Of a DNA stretch of 64,000 nt, positions 1-12,623 are shown one piece after another. Source of the DNA: Telmatactis stephensoni (lineage: Eukaryota > Cnidaria > Anthozoa > Actiniaria > Isophelliidae); the NCBI GenBank assembly GCA_029948255.1, contig JALIZF010001690.1:248001-312000 (forward strand), in the 5' to 3' direction. A model generated the notes under the pieces. That model ran no database searches. It was not told where the DNA came from and saw nothing but the letters and a program-made list of their open reading frames with translations. The translations under genes were made by a program, and so were the position numbers. How positions within the stretch are numbered: position 1 is the stretch's first letter; each line of letters begins with the position of its first letter.

Positions 1-319
1 TTTCACATCCCCTTCTTGACATTGGCAATGTCAACAGTCATTTTAAACAAAATTCATCAGCGCATGTGGTGTCCTCTTTAATGTCTCATCATGTTTGTTA
101 AATCACTAGTTTAATATTAAGGGTGCTTAAGCACAAGATATTTTCGTCAACACAGACGTTATATACATGTTTTTATTCATACATGTTTGCATGCCATTAT
201 TGTTGACATTTCTGTTGAGGCTTTTTCACGTTCACACAAACAAAAACCTACTTGTAACATTCATGTCGTTTGGTTGCATAACCTTCCTAATGCCACATTT
301 GTTCAACAGCTACCTTTAC

Positions 320-1210
320 CTTTCAGTATCAAATTCAATCTTGACAACTTCTTGTTCTTGAAGGAATTCATCTTTCAATTCCCTTAGTCTTCTATGTTGA
401 AGGTCTAAAAATGAAACACCACAAAAGTTTTACATTAGTTCTATACAGAGAGAGGCACAAAACCTTTAGTTTGTTTGAAAGTCAGATAGCAAATAAAGTC
501 ATTGAAGATCCCAACATTTGAATTAAAGGTACAAAAGATGTATATGCTTTCTGCAACAGTAATAGTACAAATCCTCTAATTTTTGAAACATCCAATGGGT
601 GCCATTCAGCAAGGCACAGATATTATATCATAATAACCCCCCTCCCCCCTCCAACAACTGCTTACCAATCAGTCTGTCTTCATTCTCTAGATGACTTCTT
701 ATTCCCATTTGATATTGTTCTTCTGCCTCTTCAATGTCTTTGACCAAAGACTTAATAATGGCTTCTTTTCTGTCAATCACTCTTTCAAAAGTCTGACTTA
801 GTACTTCAATATCCTTTTTCAGTTCCTGTGCCTTAGCTAGAATAGAAGAACGGAACTTTCGCTAGTAAGTTTAAGAACCCAAATACAGCATTTTAAATTT
901 GTAAGCTCACCTTCTCTCATAATTACTCTCCACTGATTTTGCAGTTTATTAAGGTTAAATTTGGTACTCTTTTCCTCTTTTGACAGTTTATCCTGAATTT
1001 GAACAAATTATCATTTATATTTTGCACGACAAACCAATAAAATCGAGCGAAATCTCCTTCTGATACCTTCAGAAACTGAGTCAACATGTCTTCCTTCTTT
1101 TTTCGCATTTCCTCCTCAGCAAGTCGCTTTTGCTCCAAATAAATGAGCCTCTGTTCCTCTGTCATCTTTGCCAGCTTCTTATTTCCTGACTTTTTCTTTT
1201 TTGGAGCCAT
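320..1210 (-). CDS. DRC2: Dynein regulatory complex subunit 2 (CCDC65), 5' exons, partial
   Basis: DRC2 is a coiled-coil subunit of the nexin-dynein regulatory complex, which links outer doublets and regulates dyneins in motile cilia. Four minus-strand exons fit in phase: 1210-1067, 992-911, 836-666 and 404-320, each with AG/GT borders. Exon 1 opens with a lysine-rich start (MAPKKKKSG) and the motif [12 protein letters not shown]. Exon 2 carries [14 protein letters not shown], exon 3 [12 protein letters not shown] and [13 protein letters not shown], exon 4 [14 protein letters not shown]. These match, in order, the N-terminal coiled coil of vertebrate CCDC65 as I recall it. The first ATG in the good context (1210) is taken as start. 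Exon 4 ends with a split Arg codon, so the gene continues to the left of the window. Bases 1-319 look intronic. The gene is divergently arranged with the SWAP-70-like gene. Identification is firm; the exact 5' UTR is not seen. Confidence 0.88.
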
Positions 1211-2545
1211 TTTGATCAAGAAAAGAGCGAAAAAACAGCAAATTCACAGACAACGTTGGGGAATATATCGAAAACCTTTAACAGTTACTATGGTAATGAA
1301 TCCGCTGGCCAAGCCCGCACTCCTTAAACCACAGGAATCCCAAGAATACCCGGGGCTCGCTCTTTTTCTTTCCTTTCTTCCTTCCTTCCTTCCTTCCTTC
1401 CTTCCTTTCATTTTCTCTCCTTTTTTGCTTTTTTTTTTGTTTTATTTCATTTTTTCCTTTATTTGATTCAGCCCTTCTTTAATCAGGCTATCTTCACAAA
1501 TTGATCAGGTGGGAAGATCAAAAATACGAAAATTTAGGCCATAAATGGTTGCAAAGATTCAGAAGAAATTAAATATATAACATATTTAACTGTCAAGCCA
1601 AAGAAAACCCCCGCAAAGGCTTTTTAAAAGAGCTCCGCCAAAAAGAATAACGGCTGTCCGCAGACTTTGTTTGCGACCGAAAAAATCAAATTAAAAGCAT
1701 AACAAAACTTCTCACTTTTGTGCATGAATAAAATGAAGAAAGAAAGATAGATAGAACAGAAAAAAAGAAAGAAATAAAGAGGGAAAGAATGAATGAATGA
1801 AAGGAAGTAAGAAAAAATGAAAGGAATTAGGAAGAAAGAAAGGAAGAAAATTTATGTTACGTAAATTGCGGCTAAAAAAAGTGGGTGCGGCATTGGTGTA
1901 AATCTTTCTAATTTCTAAGTTTAGTGAGATGAGAAAACATAATTTATACGCTGTCATAACTCGTCAATTTTTGATGAATGTTCCAATCGATGATAAAAAT
2001 GCATTGACCATCTGTCAAGTTTGGCAGATAATCTGATGAACCTTCCACGTGGCGAATAGCATCCGGCTTGCTCTGGGTGTGCCACTCGGGCACGCAACAA
2101 ACCTTTGGCAAACAACGACGAATCGTTTTTTCTGACTTTACTGCTGATCCCTGTGGAGATTTCCTGCCGGCACTATCAGTTTAAGTTTCATTTTCGTGAA
2201 CTTTTTCTAACTGTTTCTTCTTTATTTCTTCACCGCTATAAAATCTTTAAATCAGATACCATTCGATGACATTTGTATTTTTATTTTTAATCAGCCTTGT
2301 CTCCAGCTCCGGTAAAAATTAAGAAAACGACTCAATCACACGTACTCTCTTTCAGTTCTTTCAACACTTGTTCTTGCTGTAACAGTGCTATTACTGCTTC
2401 TGTGTGGTGACAGGATATGAGCTCATCAATGACCCGGCTTCGCGCTTGACTTCAGACGTGACGTCGACCTCTCGCTAGTAGTTCCGCATCAGAAAGAAAT
2501 TCTCTCAGTGGATATCGACTTCAAAATTCTGACTGACCTATATAA
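1211..2545. promoter_or_regulatory. Divergent intergenic region between DRC2 and the SWAP-70-like gene
   Basis: The 1.3 kb between two head-to-head start codons must contain both promoters if each gene has its own nearby promoter. It holds a pyrimidine-rich TTCC/TTTC tract around 1365-1460 and a purine-rich GAAA/GAAT tract around 1735-1855, roughly complementary in composition. The part from about 2040 to 2545 is richer in CG dinucleotides and unique-looking, and is the likelier core promoter zone. The string TATATAA directly precedes the plus-strand ATG at 2546, too close to serve as a TATA box for that ATG. No coding exon was found. Confidence 0.4.
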
Positions 2546-5500
2546 ATGGAGGGAGAAGCTACAGAAATCGAAGAAACCGTTCCCGTAAAGCTGGACACCG
2601 AAGTTAGGAACAGCATTCGACATACATTTGAAGCTCTTCAATTGAGCAATGGGAAAAATTCCTTGACAGGCGAAGTTGCCAAATCGAAGTTGCAAGTGCT
2701 ATGTGCTACTATAAGCCGAGATGTTGGCATTGCCTACTCCTCGGAAGATCTAGATAACTTTAAACAAGAAAAGAAAAGCTTGTCTTGTAGTGAGTTTGTG
2801 GACTATTTAGAAGATGAACTATTGCCCAAAGGTAAGCGGAAAATACAATGAGTATATGTTGAATTGCGTGTTGAAGCAGGCGCTTCTACGAATTAGTAGA
2901 TAAACAATTAAACACTGAATGCTGAATTTAGCTTACTGCAGTCCAGTCGTTTCAAGTTCATATATTTTTGCTAACTAATTTCCAAGATTTTTGACATTTT
3001 AAACATGTACAAAACAAAAACGGGCAAAAACTCTCTTAAATTGTTCTGTTTCTTGTTGTTCGAAGCGTAATTGGTAATGGTTTGATATTAGAAAGAATTC
3101 AACTGATAAAGTCTTGGATGATTGAGTTTCGGTTTTCCGAATCGATTATACTCAAACAACAAGCATTGTTTTGACATCATTGAATAACATTTCCGTATGT
3201 CGTATATTGGAGACAAAAAATCATGTTACAAATCCATTTTAAAATATTTTGCGTCTGTATATAGTTCTAATGAGTTATTTTAAAAGCAATTTAAAATTCA
3301 TCAGACACCCTAATTCCTTTGGAAAAAATTTGCATGAACAAAAACTACTTTTAAAAATTTAAGTGGAATTATAGGTGAATGAAGGTGAATAGGATTAAAT
3401 GATGTGTCACATATTTTAAAAATAAAGAATAAAGGGAATATGTTTTTTTTCTCTTTCTTTCTTTTTCTTTCTTACTTCCTTTCATTCATTCTTTCATTTG
3501 TTCTTTCTAATTTTTCATTAATATTGTGAAAAATGGAAATTTTTCATGTCAAGCTTTCTTATCTAGTACAAGTAATAACAAGTGTATAATCTTTTATTAA
3601 AATTAATTAACGATCATTTACTGACTGATATCATCTGTTTATCTTAGTTGATGGTCATTACTTTATTTTAGATAGATGAAAAAGAAGATTAAAAAATAAA
3701 ATAAATTAGATGAATAATTTGTAGCTAAAACAGTTATTTATTTATTAATTCATAGTTTATTACTAAGGATCTTTCTGTAAATCATTTGTTGGTGATTAAT
3801 ATACTCTCATTCATAGATTTAGTTGGTAGCAAGTGTGAATGAGTCTCAGAAATATTAGCAGTAATACTACTCTAAAATCTGAGGATAAACCAAAAGATTT
3901 GATTTGATCCAATTTCTTGAAGTTATAAATGTTACAATAATCATGCAGATAATTCCCGCTGCCATACACACACACATGTGCACACATATTTATTCATTAT
4001 CTATTTTATTTTGGCACATAGTGCAATATTTAATTTTACCCTGGAAGTTGTACTTCTTTTTGGGGTGAGGTGGGGTGGGGCAGCTGGGAGGGGGCAGGAA
4101 TGAAGAGGGGACAAGTTTTCCAGGTACTCCAATTCCTGATCCATTTTCTCTAATTAAGATTCCAGCTGCTAGGGCATAAAGATGGGTCCATTTGTCTGCA
4201 ATATTAAAATGATCAAAATGATACATGAATGCAAAATTATATGCTTCAGGAATCTGCCAATAACTTCTTTCTTATTTCTGTTTGTGTTTCTTGACCATTG
4301 TTAGTATATAGCATCAGTTTGTAGTAACAAACAGTTTGTACTGATGCTTCAGTAACACTAGCCAGATTCATATGTTGCCTTTTTCACTTTAATTTCTGAA
4401 ACAGAGAGCAATGTGATGGTTAACCACATTTTCCTTGAGGTTCCTATTAACTTCTCAAAATACACTTTCCATATCTAAAACCCTTGTATCTTGAATTATC
4501 AGATAATGAAAGGTGGTCTGGATAAGATACTACTTAAGATACTACTGGGACAAGTTAATACTGGCAATAATACTGGGTCAAGGGGTTGTTAAGTTTGCTA
4601 TCTGGGGACAAAACAACACATATGAATTGACGATCAGTAAGGCTTACAATTTTACTCTAAGTATTTAAGTCTTATTGTCTTCGCTCTTTCACCACCTATA
4701 TGCCAGAATAGCTTTATGTCCATTTTTGGGGACTGTTATATATCTGTACTATTATTTTATTAGAAAGAGGAGTCCAGCAAGACATTTCTCACATTAATAA
4801 ATGTATAGCTGTAAAATTTTGTCATGGCTATTGCTGATAAAAACCCATTGTTAAAAAGTTATGAATTTTTGAATTCAAGATAATTTGGCAAAGAAATGTG
4901 TGGATGTGCAAATGCGCATACATTTCTTTCTAAAATTCCCACTTGAATGCAACTGTTTATACCTTTTCAATTATTTACTGAGTAATCGCGACGAAACTTT
5001 GCAGCTTTGCCTTTATCATTATGACAAATTTGGTGGTGGACTATTTCTAAATAGAATGATTTAAAATGTAACATCTTAAGGGTGATAAAAGTGAATTGCC
5101 AACTGTAATTCTCTGTGTCACTGTTTTTTACAAGGTGGAGCAGGAGATCTTGAAAAACATCATAAATTATGCTGGACCATAGTTAGTCAAACATTCTTCA
5201 AACCAGAGGAACACATGCTTACAGAGAACGAGACCTACAAACAATGGTTAATCTTCAACATCTTAGACATTGATGAGACATCAAAAGTTCATAAAGAAGA
5301 GTTGGGTTTGTTGTTGGAGAAGGTTTGCCATTCAATGGGAAAAGTATGGGATTCAACTCTACTCAGTGGTTTCCAACCAGAAGAAGAAGAACTGACTTTT
5401 TGGCAGTACTTAGAATGCTTGGAAAAACACTACTTGGCTGACTGTGATAAAAGGTAGTTCGCTTAGTGATGCTTTTACATAAGACCTTACTTGTTTTCCT

Positions 5501-8500
5501 TTTGGCTTGCAACTGTATGTTTTTGCCTCAAAGAAATTAAAGACGTTGTAACACGATGCGTTTTTATCTGCAACTCGCTTCGCAATAATGTTGCATGTCA
5601 GCGTAATACTTCCGGTTCGACCGTGAAGTTTGTTTCGCGATGTAGTAGAGTGGATTTCGTATGACTGTGAAAACGGCACCGCACGGTCACGGCACGGTTG
5701 CGGCAGGAATTTCGAATGTTTTTATAGACAACACGGCACTGACACGGTTACGGCACGGCGCGGTCCGTTTCACACTCATACGAAATCTGCTCTAACAAAA
5801 GAATTGCAGCGTGTGACAGTGCGCGCGCCTAAAGCTCGGACACGACGCAATTATTCTTGCAACACTACGTGCAACATCGAAATTGCACGATGTGTCACAA
5901 CGTTGCGTGCTTAGTTGCAGCATCGCGTGCAACACAGTGTTGCACCGTGACACGTGACGTGACGAAGAGATGTGACGAAGGGCATGACGAAATACCGAGG
6001 AGTATTGAGGTTGAGATATCACGCATATTGGAAGCGTTGTGTTGGGGGATAAATGGGGTGGGGGGAGGGGTGGTTACACTCGCTATCGATAAACTTGATC
6101 GAGACGTGCCCAAAATCGCAACAAACCATGATTATCTGTTACTGACGATTTGGTCGTCTCTTTTACAGTTTATTTCACGAAGCACTGGAAGAAATTGTTG
6201 ACTTTGTTGTCAATGAAGTACTTATTCAAGGCTACATTACCAAGAAAGGACACATGGTCAAGTCTACAAAGAATCGATGGTTTGTTCTTAAGCCAGAAAG
6301 ACTCACATACTACACAAATCGTACGTGTTCTGACAAAAAAGGTGAAATAGCAATCAACAATACCACTAAAGTAGCCGCCATTCCTGATAATAAAAAGTAC
6401 CGCTTTAATGTAACCTGCGGCGATACGAAGACCGGGTATGATCTAGAGGTTAGAGACCAACGAACCAAGCAAGAATGGCTTGTTGCACTGCAGAAAGCAA
6501 TTGGTAAGTCCTGCATATAGTCCATAGGCAATTGTTTACGATTTCGATGTTTACGTCGAAATGTATGAGTTTCCAAACTAAAATACATTAGTATGAATGG
6601 AGAGACCTAATGTCCTGACACGCACACTGTTCAACTTTCAGCTCAGTGCAACGTTGCGCACAAAATACTAGAGTTGCACTTCGGTGTGTCCATCTCAAAA
6701 GAATTCTTTTATTTAATGAGGGTATAAACATTATTACCAGTGACCCGGTAGTTTACATAATGGCCCTCAGTTAAGAATCCCAACTGGCAAGGAGGCGAAC
6801 CAGTTGGCTATATACAAGCATGGTCGAGAAACTGAATTTGAACTAGGGTTTCGCCCGGTACATTTCAGCCTCAGCTAGTGGCCAGAGTGGGGACCCGAAC
6901 TCGGGATCACCAGATTGCGAGACCGACGCACTGAGCACTCGACCATGCTGCCTCCTCCATCTCTGCAACAGTTGCAGATTTAACATCAAGTTCTACTTGC
7001 CGCAACTTTTTCTGTAACGTTGGGCATAACATTGCCGAGATGGACGCACGGTGCACTATGCTGCAGGAAACGTTGAAAGAAAAATTCCCTTGTAACCTTG
7101 TAGTTTCTTGATTCAAACATTTATCACTATTATTTCAGCGTTCCTTATTTTCCATATATCAGAATTTTACTTATCGTGATGATCATCGTCGTCGTGATCA
7201 TCATCATCAAGTGTCATTGACATCGACATTATCATTTGAACCATGACAATCATCACTCCTTCACGTCTTCCTCATCAAGTGCAGTTGCTTATTAATTTTG
7301 CCCAATGTTTTAGCTAATAGTGGTGGTCAAAGTGTTCAAAGAAAAGAACGACTTCAAAGAAGACTTGATAGGAATGCTAAAAAGTTGGCAAAACTTGAAG
7401 AAGAACGACTCAAACGAGAACAGGAAAATTTACTAATGGCGCAGCAGAAGGTATGAAGGAAGAAACCATTTTTTCTTGATTATGTTAGAGATCTCGCAGG
7501 CGAAAAAGTGGTCGCATCTAAAGCTGGTCGTCTGCGAGAAAGCTCGGAAGGATTAAGAGTTTCGACTGTATCTTGAGTTATCAAATCTTTGTTCAACAGG
7601 AGCTTGAATTATTACGACAAAAATATTCTGATGCTGAAGCACAAGCCCTCATAGAAGCAGAAAACTTGCAAGATGAAATACGGCGAAGAGAAGAATTGGA
7701 AAAGCTACATGCAGAGCTACAACAATTGTTGCTGGCTGAGAAAGAAGCGAGAGAAGCTGAGGCCAAAGCAAGAGCTTTGCAAGACGAGTTGTTGATGAAT
7801 GAGAAAAAACGACTTGAAGAAATGGAGAGAATGAAAGCTGAAAAAGAACTTTTACTTCAAGAAGAATTAAAGAAACGAGAAAGCCTTGAAGAGAGACAGA
7901 AACTTCAGGATAAATTACTTGAAGAGGTACCATACTGTGTAAAACGAAGGAACGCTGAGCCCTAAAAATAACCCATTTTTATATAGACTTTTATAGTAAC
8001 TATTTTGAAGCTTTTTCTCTAAATTTGGGAAAAATTATGCCGGAAAGTTTTGATGAAATATAAATAGAGGAATTTTAACGAGGTTTATTACAGGACGATG
8101 TCTTTAAGAGACTGCTCCTTACTTGGAAAAGAAGATATCTAAAACGAGATGGTTTTGTTCTCAGTGACCTTGTGCAAAGTATAATTTGAGCCCATAGACG
8201 CTCCAGTAGAAGAAGAAGATAAGGCTCTCCTATGAAAACCTCAGGTAATATTTATATCATCAAAAACTTCAAGAAATTATTTTTCAGTTTTTCAAATAAT
8301 ACAGTCGCATTATCATAGAGAAAAAGCTACGAAATCGTTGCTACAAAAGTGAAAGTAACAAAATATTTTATTTTTAGGGTCCAGCCTTCCTTTAAAGAAC
8401 AACTTTTCTTGCAGCATTGCATTTTACAGTAGAATCGCTCGTTTATCTATCCGCGCAACGTTGTGGAAGAAAAACCAGGCAATTCTGCAACGTTGTGCCA

Positions 8501-9770
8501 CTGAACGTAACAGTTTGCTGAGAAATAGATGCTGCTTTGCCTATTATACTTGATCTTTGTAAGCAAAGAACTTGCCTCACTCTCAACCATGTTCCTCGCA
8601 AAGCTGCAAGAAACGTTGCATCGTGTATCCTGTTTTTTATTTACGTTTTCGTGGCTTTAACGCTTTGAAATAATTACTTTTGAACACAGGAGAGACAAAG
8701 GCTTGAAGAGCTTGAACAAGAAAGACAGGCTGCCGAGCAAGCAATGAAAGAAGCGAATGATAAACTTCACGCTGCTCAAGAGGCTTCAAGAAAAGCTGCA
8801 GAAGAAGCCAAGAAAAAAGCGCGGGAAATTACAACATGTACAGGCCTCGCGCGTCCAATTGGTCCACACATACCTGCTTTCGTCACACATAGAGGGATTG
8901 GAGCATTTTGTGAAGAAGACTTTGAAAAACTTAAGAAACGACAAAAAATTCCACCAAGTGTATTGCCAAAGCCTAAAAGACCTGCTGCGAATGGTGAGAG
9001 TACAGAAGGACGAAAACAGGAGAATGGAGAGGAGATCGAACAAAATCAAACGACTGAGGAAAATCTGGTTGAAAACGGTGTTGATGAAGAGCAAAATGAC
9101 CAAGCATCGACAGAACTAGAAGTACAAGACGATTCTACTAATGGCGATAGAGAAGTGCGGAATTCTCAAGAAACAGTTCCTGAAAGTCACGTAGAAAGTT
9201 CCGTCGGGAGAAAAAGGAATTGAAATCAGCAATGAAGCAGGAACTGGTGAGACTAGTGAACAAACTAATGAACCGGACGAATTTCCTCAGAACCAATCAG
9301 ACGATGAAACAAAGCTTGAAGGTGCTTTACAAAACAGTTCCACTGAAAATCAAAGTGAACCAGAGGCAAGACAACAACCTAATAAACCCCAGGAAATTGC
9401 TCAGAGCCAATCAGAAGACGAAACAAAGGTTGAAGGTGTTGTACAAGAAGAACAGCAAACCAGTTCCACAGAAAATCAAAGTGAGCCAGAGGAAATACAA
9501 CAAACTCATGAACCCGAAAAAATCCCTCAGAATCATTTAGAAGGTGGAACAAACCTTGAAGGTGATCTACAAGAACAGAAAACCGGTTCCACAGAAAATC
9601 AAAGTGAGCCAGAGGAAACACAACAAACTCATGAATCCGAAGAAATCCCTCAGAATCGTTTAGAAGGTGGAACAAACCTTGAAGGTGATCTACAAGAACA
9701 GCAAACCAATTCCACAGAAAATCAAAGTGAACTACTTCACAATCACACGAGTGATGACATCAAAGAATAA
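2546..9770 (+). CDS. SWAP-70/DEF6 family PH-domain protein, six exons, frameshifted tail
   Basis: SWAP-70 family proteins are phosphoinositide-binding, Rac/actin-linked signalling proteins with an EF-hand-like N-terminus, a PH domain and a long coiled coil. Exons 2546-2831, 5135-5453, 6169-6503, 7314-7450, 7600-7926 and 8690-9770 join in phase at AG/GT borders. Residues 1-200 match the N-terminal helical region (for example LTFWQYLECLEKHY). Exon 3 encodes the PH domain, about residues 222-312 (QGYITKKGHMVKS...RWFVLKPERLTYY, ending QEWLVALQKAI). Exons 4-6 encode a Glu/Lys/Arg-rich coiled coil to about residue 515, then a short conserved block, GLARPIGPHIPAFVTHRG. The frame stops at 9221-9223, but an overlapping frame (9222-9770) stays open and encodes four copies of a 41-residue acidic repeat. 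Removing one G from the GGG at 9206-9208 would join the two. AATAAA lies at 9832. Vertebrate homologues are about 585-630 aa; here 645, or about 830 with the tail. SWAP70 versus DEF6 cannot be decided because the two arose from a vertebrate duplication. Confidence 0.87.
5646..5794. mobile_element. Palindromic MITE, TAGAG-GATTTCGTATGA family, copy 1
   Basis: A ~150-bp element in SWAP-70 intron 2 with terminal inverted repeats: left end TAGAGTGGATTTCGTATGAC, right end complementary to TAGAGCAGATTTCGTATGAG. The interior is CG-rich and repeats CACGGCAC/TTACGGCA motifs. Related copies are at 38310-38424 and 56250-56375, with pieces at 63196-63230 and 63855-63965. No coding capacity and no clear target duplication. 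Confidence 0.6.
6752..6955 (-). mobile_element. tRNA-derived SINE-like repeat
   Basis: On the minus strand the sequence has an A-box-like stretch TGGTCGAGTGCTCAG (plus 6931-6945) and, 29 bases on, a B-box-like stretch GAGTTCGGGTCCCC (plus 6889-6902). This is the spacing and order of an RNA polymerase III tRNA promoter. The downstream body runs to about 6752. It lies in intron 3 of the SWAP-70-like gene. A complete cloverleaf was not confirmed, so it is called a SINE head rather than a tRNA gene. Confidence 0.5.
9252..9749 (+). repeat. In-frame tandem repeat of the SWAP-70-like C-terminal tail
   Basis: Four degenerate copies of a ~123-nt unit are each kept in the same open frame. The core peptide is STENQSEPEE followed by a Q/T-rich stretch and PQN..EGGTNLEGDLQEQ. 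Copies 3 and 4 are nearly identical and copies 1 and 2 diverged, indicating recent 3' expansion. The units are separated from the upstream coding frame only by the apparent one-base shift near 9206. Confidence 0.75.
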
Positions 9771-9831
9771 GAAGTTACAAACGAACAGACTGAACAGGGG
9801 AATTAAGGGGAACAGGGAAGTAAAGACTCGG

Positions 9832-9837
9832 AATAAA
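9832..9837 (+). promoter_or_regulatory. Polyadenylation signal AATAAA
   Basis: Canonical hexamer 62 bases after the distal stop codon (9768-9770) of the SWAP-70-like gene. A second AATAAA lies near 9888. Their position fits the longer, frame-shifted reading of the last exon, though it does not exclude use of the proximal stop with a longer 3' UTR. Confidence 0.45.
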
Positions 9838-11834
9838 ACTAATTCACGCCACACACTGCAACGCCACAATGAGGTATTTTAATCCAGAAAATAAACGCAA
9901 AAAAGTGTAAAAATGAAACGATGGGTACATACGCGTCATACCAATGCACAAGAGCAACACGTGGATACGAAAACGTAGCAAGTCCAGTAGGTAACTCGTG
10001 GATATATATACCAGTATAATAAGGAATTTATTGAATCGTAAATAATACTGCTGAGCAGGTAATGTATACCAATGTGTCTGCAGGCAAAGTTTATCACAAT
10101 GGACGACCCACTTCTAACTTCTTATGTAATTAATATGTTAATTTATTGACTAGTCACTATAACTGGTTCACCGATGAACTGGGCCACAGCTTAACATAAA
10201 TTATAAATTGCATGCATTTCTTGTACATCAGGCACTTTTGATTGCCAATTCAGTAAGCTATTCATCTCTATGTACGTAATAGAAGAGACGAGTCTTGTTC
10301 TTGTTTTGATTACCAATTATAGGCTTTTGTCATTCCTCTCTGTGTTTTAAAATCAGTTTTAAAATAAGTGTTTTAAAATAAGAGAGACAAGCTAGTCTCG
10401 GAACTATGAAAACACACGAAAAATACGATGATGATTCTGGAAATGAAAAGATAGGATTTCTAGACTATTATGACGAATGTAGTGCTATTTTTGATTGTTT
10501 TAATAAATTCAGACAACAGAGGGATTTTTTGGCTCGCACACACTATGCAGCTTTTCTTGCAACGTTATTGCGCCCATCAGCGATGTGAGTTCCTGACAGC
10601 CCGATTATCGCTAATCCGACAAGGCGGAAAAACATTTCATTAATAGCCTCTCATTATAAGGCCACTAGCTATTTTAAGCTAGCTCAATATTTTGTATACA
10701 AGCCGTTTTAGACACAGAGAACACAATATCAAATGATATTCAAAATTTGGTACATGCGTCTCTGAGATATAACACCCTGTACTTTGGGAGAGGTGACATT
10801 TTGATCACCAAATATATCATTGTTTTAGTTATAACATCCCCACAAAGCTTTACGTACTGTAACGTCACAAGGTTTTGTAAAAAGTTTTTACTAAAGCCAG
10901 TAAAAGTGTAGCAGTTGCTGTTTTCCATGCTTCATTATCAGTTTATGAAAAAAACTATGAAAACAGCCGCTTAGCTGTTTTTTCGCTGTGTCCGCTAATC
11001 GTCCTAATGCCGGATTAAGAAACCATTGCGGGTTTGAATTTCGAATCATCACTATGCGGGCATTCAGGAACCGGTCCCAGAACTGTAGATACACCTATTT
11101 CAAAAAACGTCGCGAAAGTTCTAAAGCCTACGCGACTTGCTTGAAAGGGAGTATGGGTAGAAATAAAAGGCATATATGTGAATATCAACACGGCAATTCA
11201 CGACTATCTTGCGTCTATCTTATACAACAAAGAACTTGAGTTGTTGATTTTAAAAGTCAAGTCCAAGTCCGAATCGAGTGAGGAGATTATAGGACAACTT
11301 TTTTTAACTCGTGGATTAATTGCAAATCCACGAGTTAATTGTGAGGGGTCAAAATATGCAAATGAGTCACTCACTCGCAAATCGTTAAACTGCTACTGCG
11401 CATGCTCGACGTGATTGACCGCAGGCCGAACGTAATGTGGACTCGGTACGAATTTGAAGGAAATATGATTTCAGGACTCCTGTGTTATTCATGCAAATGT
11501 GCATCGATGACATTTCCTTGTAACTCTTCAGCCGAATGTACGCGAAACTCTTGCTTTGGAATTGAACAATCTAAAAGTCGTCTTCTGCAAACAAGGTCTG
11601 TACTTAATTGTTATCGTGGAGTGTTGAAATTCTACTCGAGACTCCTCCATGAGTTTAAATCAGGAGCCTTGATAGATGATGGACACGCCAACTTCTCTCA
11701 TAGTAAGATCATGCCTAGAGATTCCTTGACTTACCTCGGGCTCACACTTCACTAAGATTGGATGTGTCGGATGTTAGTAACGAACCGCCGCCTGAAACAG
11801 CCTGAAACTGGCCATGACGTGAGTGGAGCCGCTA

Positions 11835-12623
11835 GGTAATTCCGTAGAAATAAAACCGAACATACATTTTCAATGAAAGTTCGTACAGGTACTATCTAAG
11901 CTTTACCAATTTCAAAAATCAAATAAAAAAGGGGGGTGACGGTGTTCGTTTTTACGTTAATTAGATGGTGGTAATTTTAAACATTTTTGAGGCCGTGCGC
12001 CAGCAATTTTCGAAAACGGAAAATCGAACAAAAGGCACTCACTTTTTGCATCAAGTCATTGTAAGCATTGAAATGTTGAGATCATTCTATCTTTAACACA
12101 TCAAACAAAAAGTAAAACCTCAAAAATTTGCAAGAAAATTTAAGTGTCGTTAAAATTAGAGATATTTCGACACTAGTATACATAACCTGATATTAGCTTG
12201 AAAACAGCTTGCTACGGTAAGTATTTGAGAATATCTCAAAAATCGAAGATATATTTTTGTTGAAATTGAAAATATATGATAGATTACCTCGTTTTAGCGC
12301 TACAGCTCGCTAAAGTACCAATTTTGTCCACAAAATAGGCTTTGTCAGAGGGAGGACTAGGACGAGTTTAGACGAAAAAATAAGGGAAAAAAGCCGATAT
12401 CTCTTTCAGTGTTTCCCAAAAAGCTCTGTGTCAGTGTTTCTAGTCCCCTTTTGATGTTCTCAGAGTTATTTGTCGTAATGTTGAGCATTTTACATTTCAA
12501 AAATGGTGTTTTCATCTAAATGGTCGCCATCTTGAAAACTTGAAATTTCTTCGGGTGCGCGAGTTCGCGCATGATAGAATCGTGCGCAGTAGAGCGTGCG
12601 CAATGCAAAACTACGGAATTACC
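11835..12623. mobile_element. Non-autonomous DNA element with GGTAATTCCGTAG terminal repeats
   Basis: The left end GGTAATTCCGTAG (11835) is the exact inverse of the right end CTACGGAATTACC (12611-12623), giving a 789-bp element. No transposase frame lies inside. A second, truncated copy of the left ~270 bp is at 25896-26165, sharing the stretches CGTAGAAATAAA, TACATTTTC and AAAAGGGGGGT. A target duplication is not evident. Confidence 0.65.

Noticed and set aside
11402..11755. 117-codon plus frame with several Cys
   Set aside because: No recognised family, no splice or promoter context, lies among repeats; could be chance.
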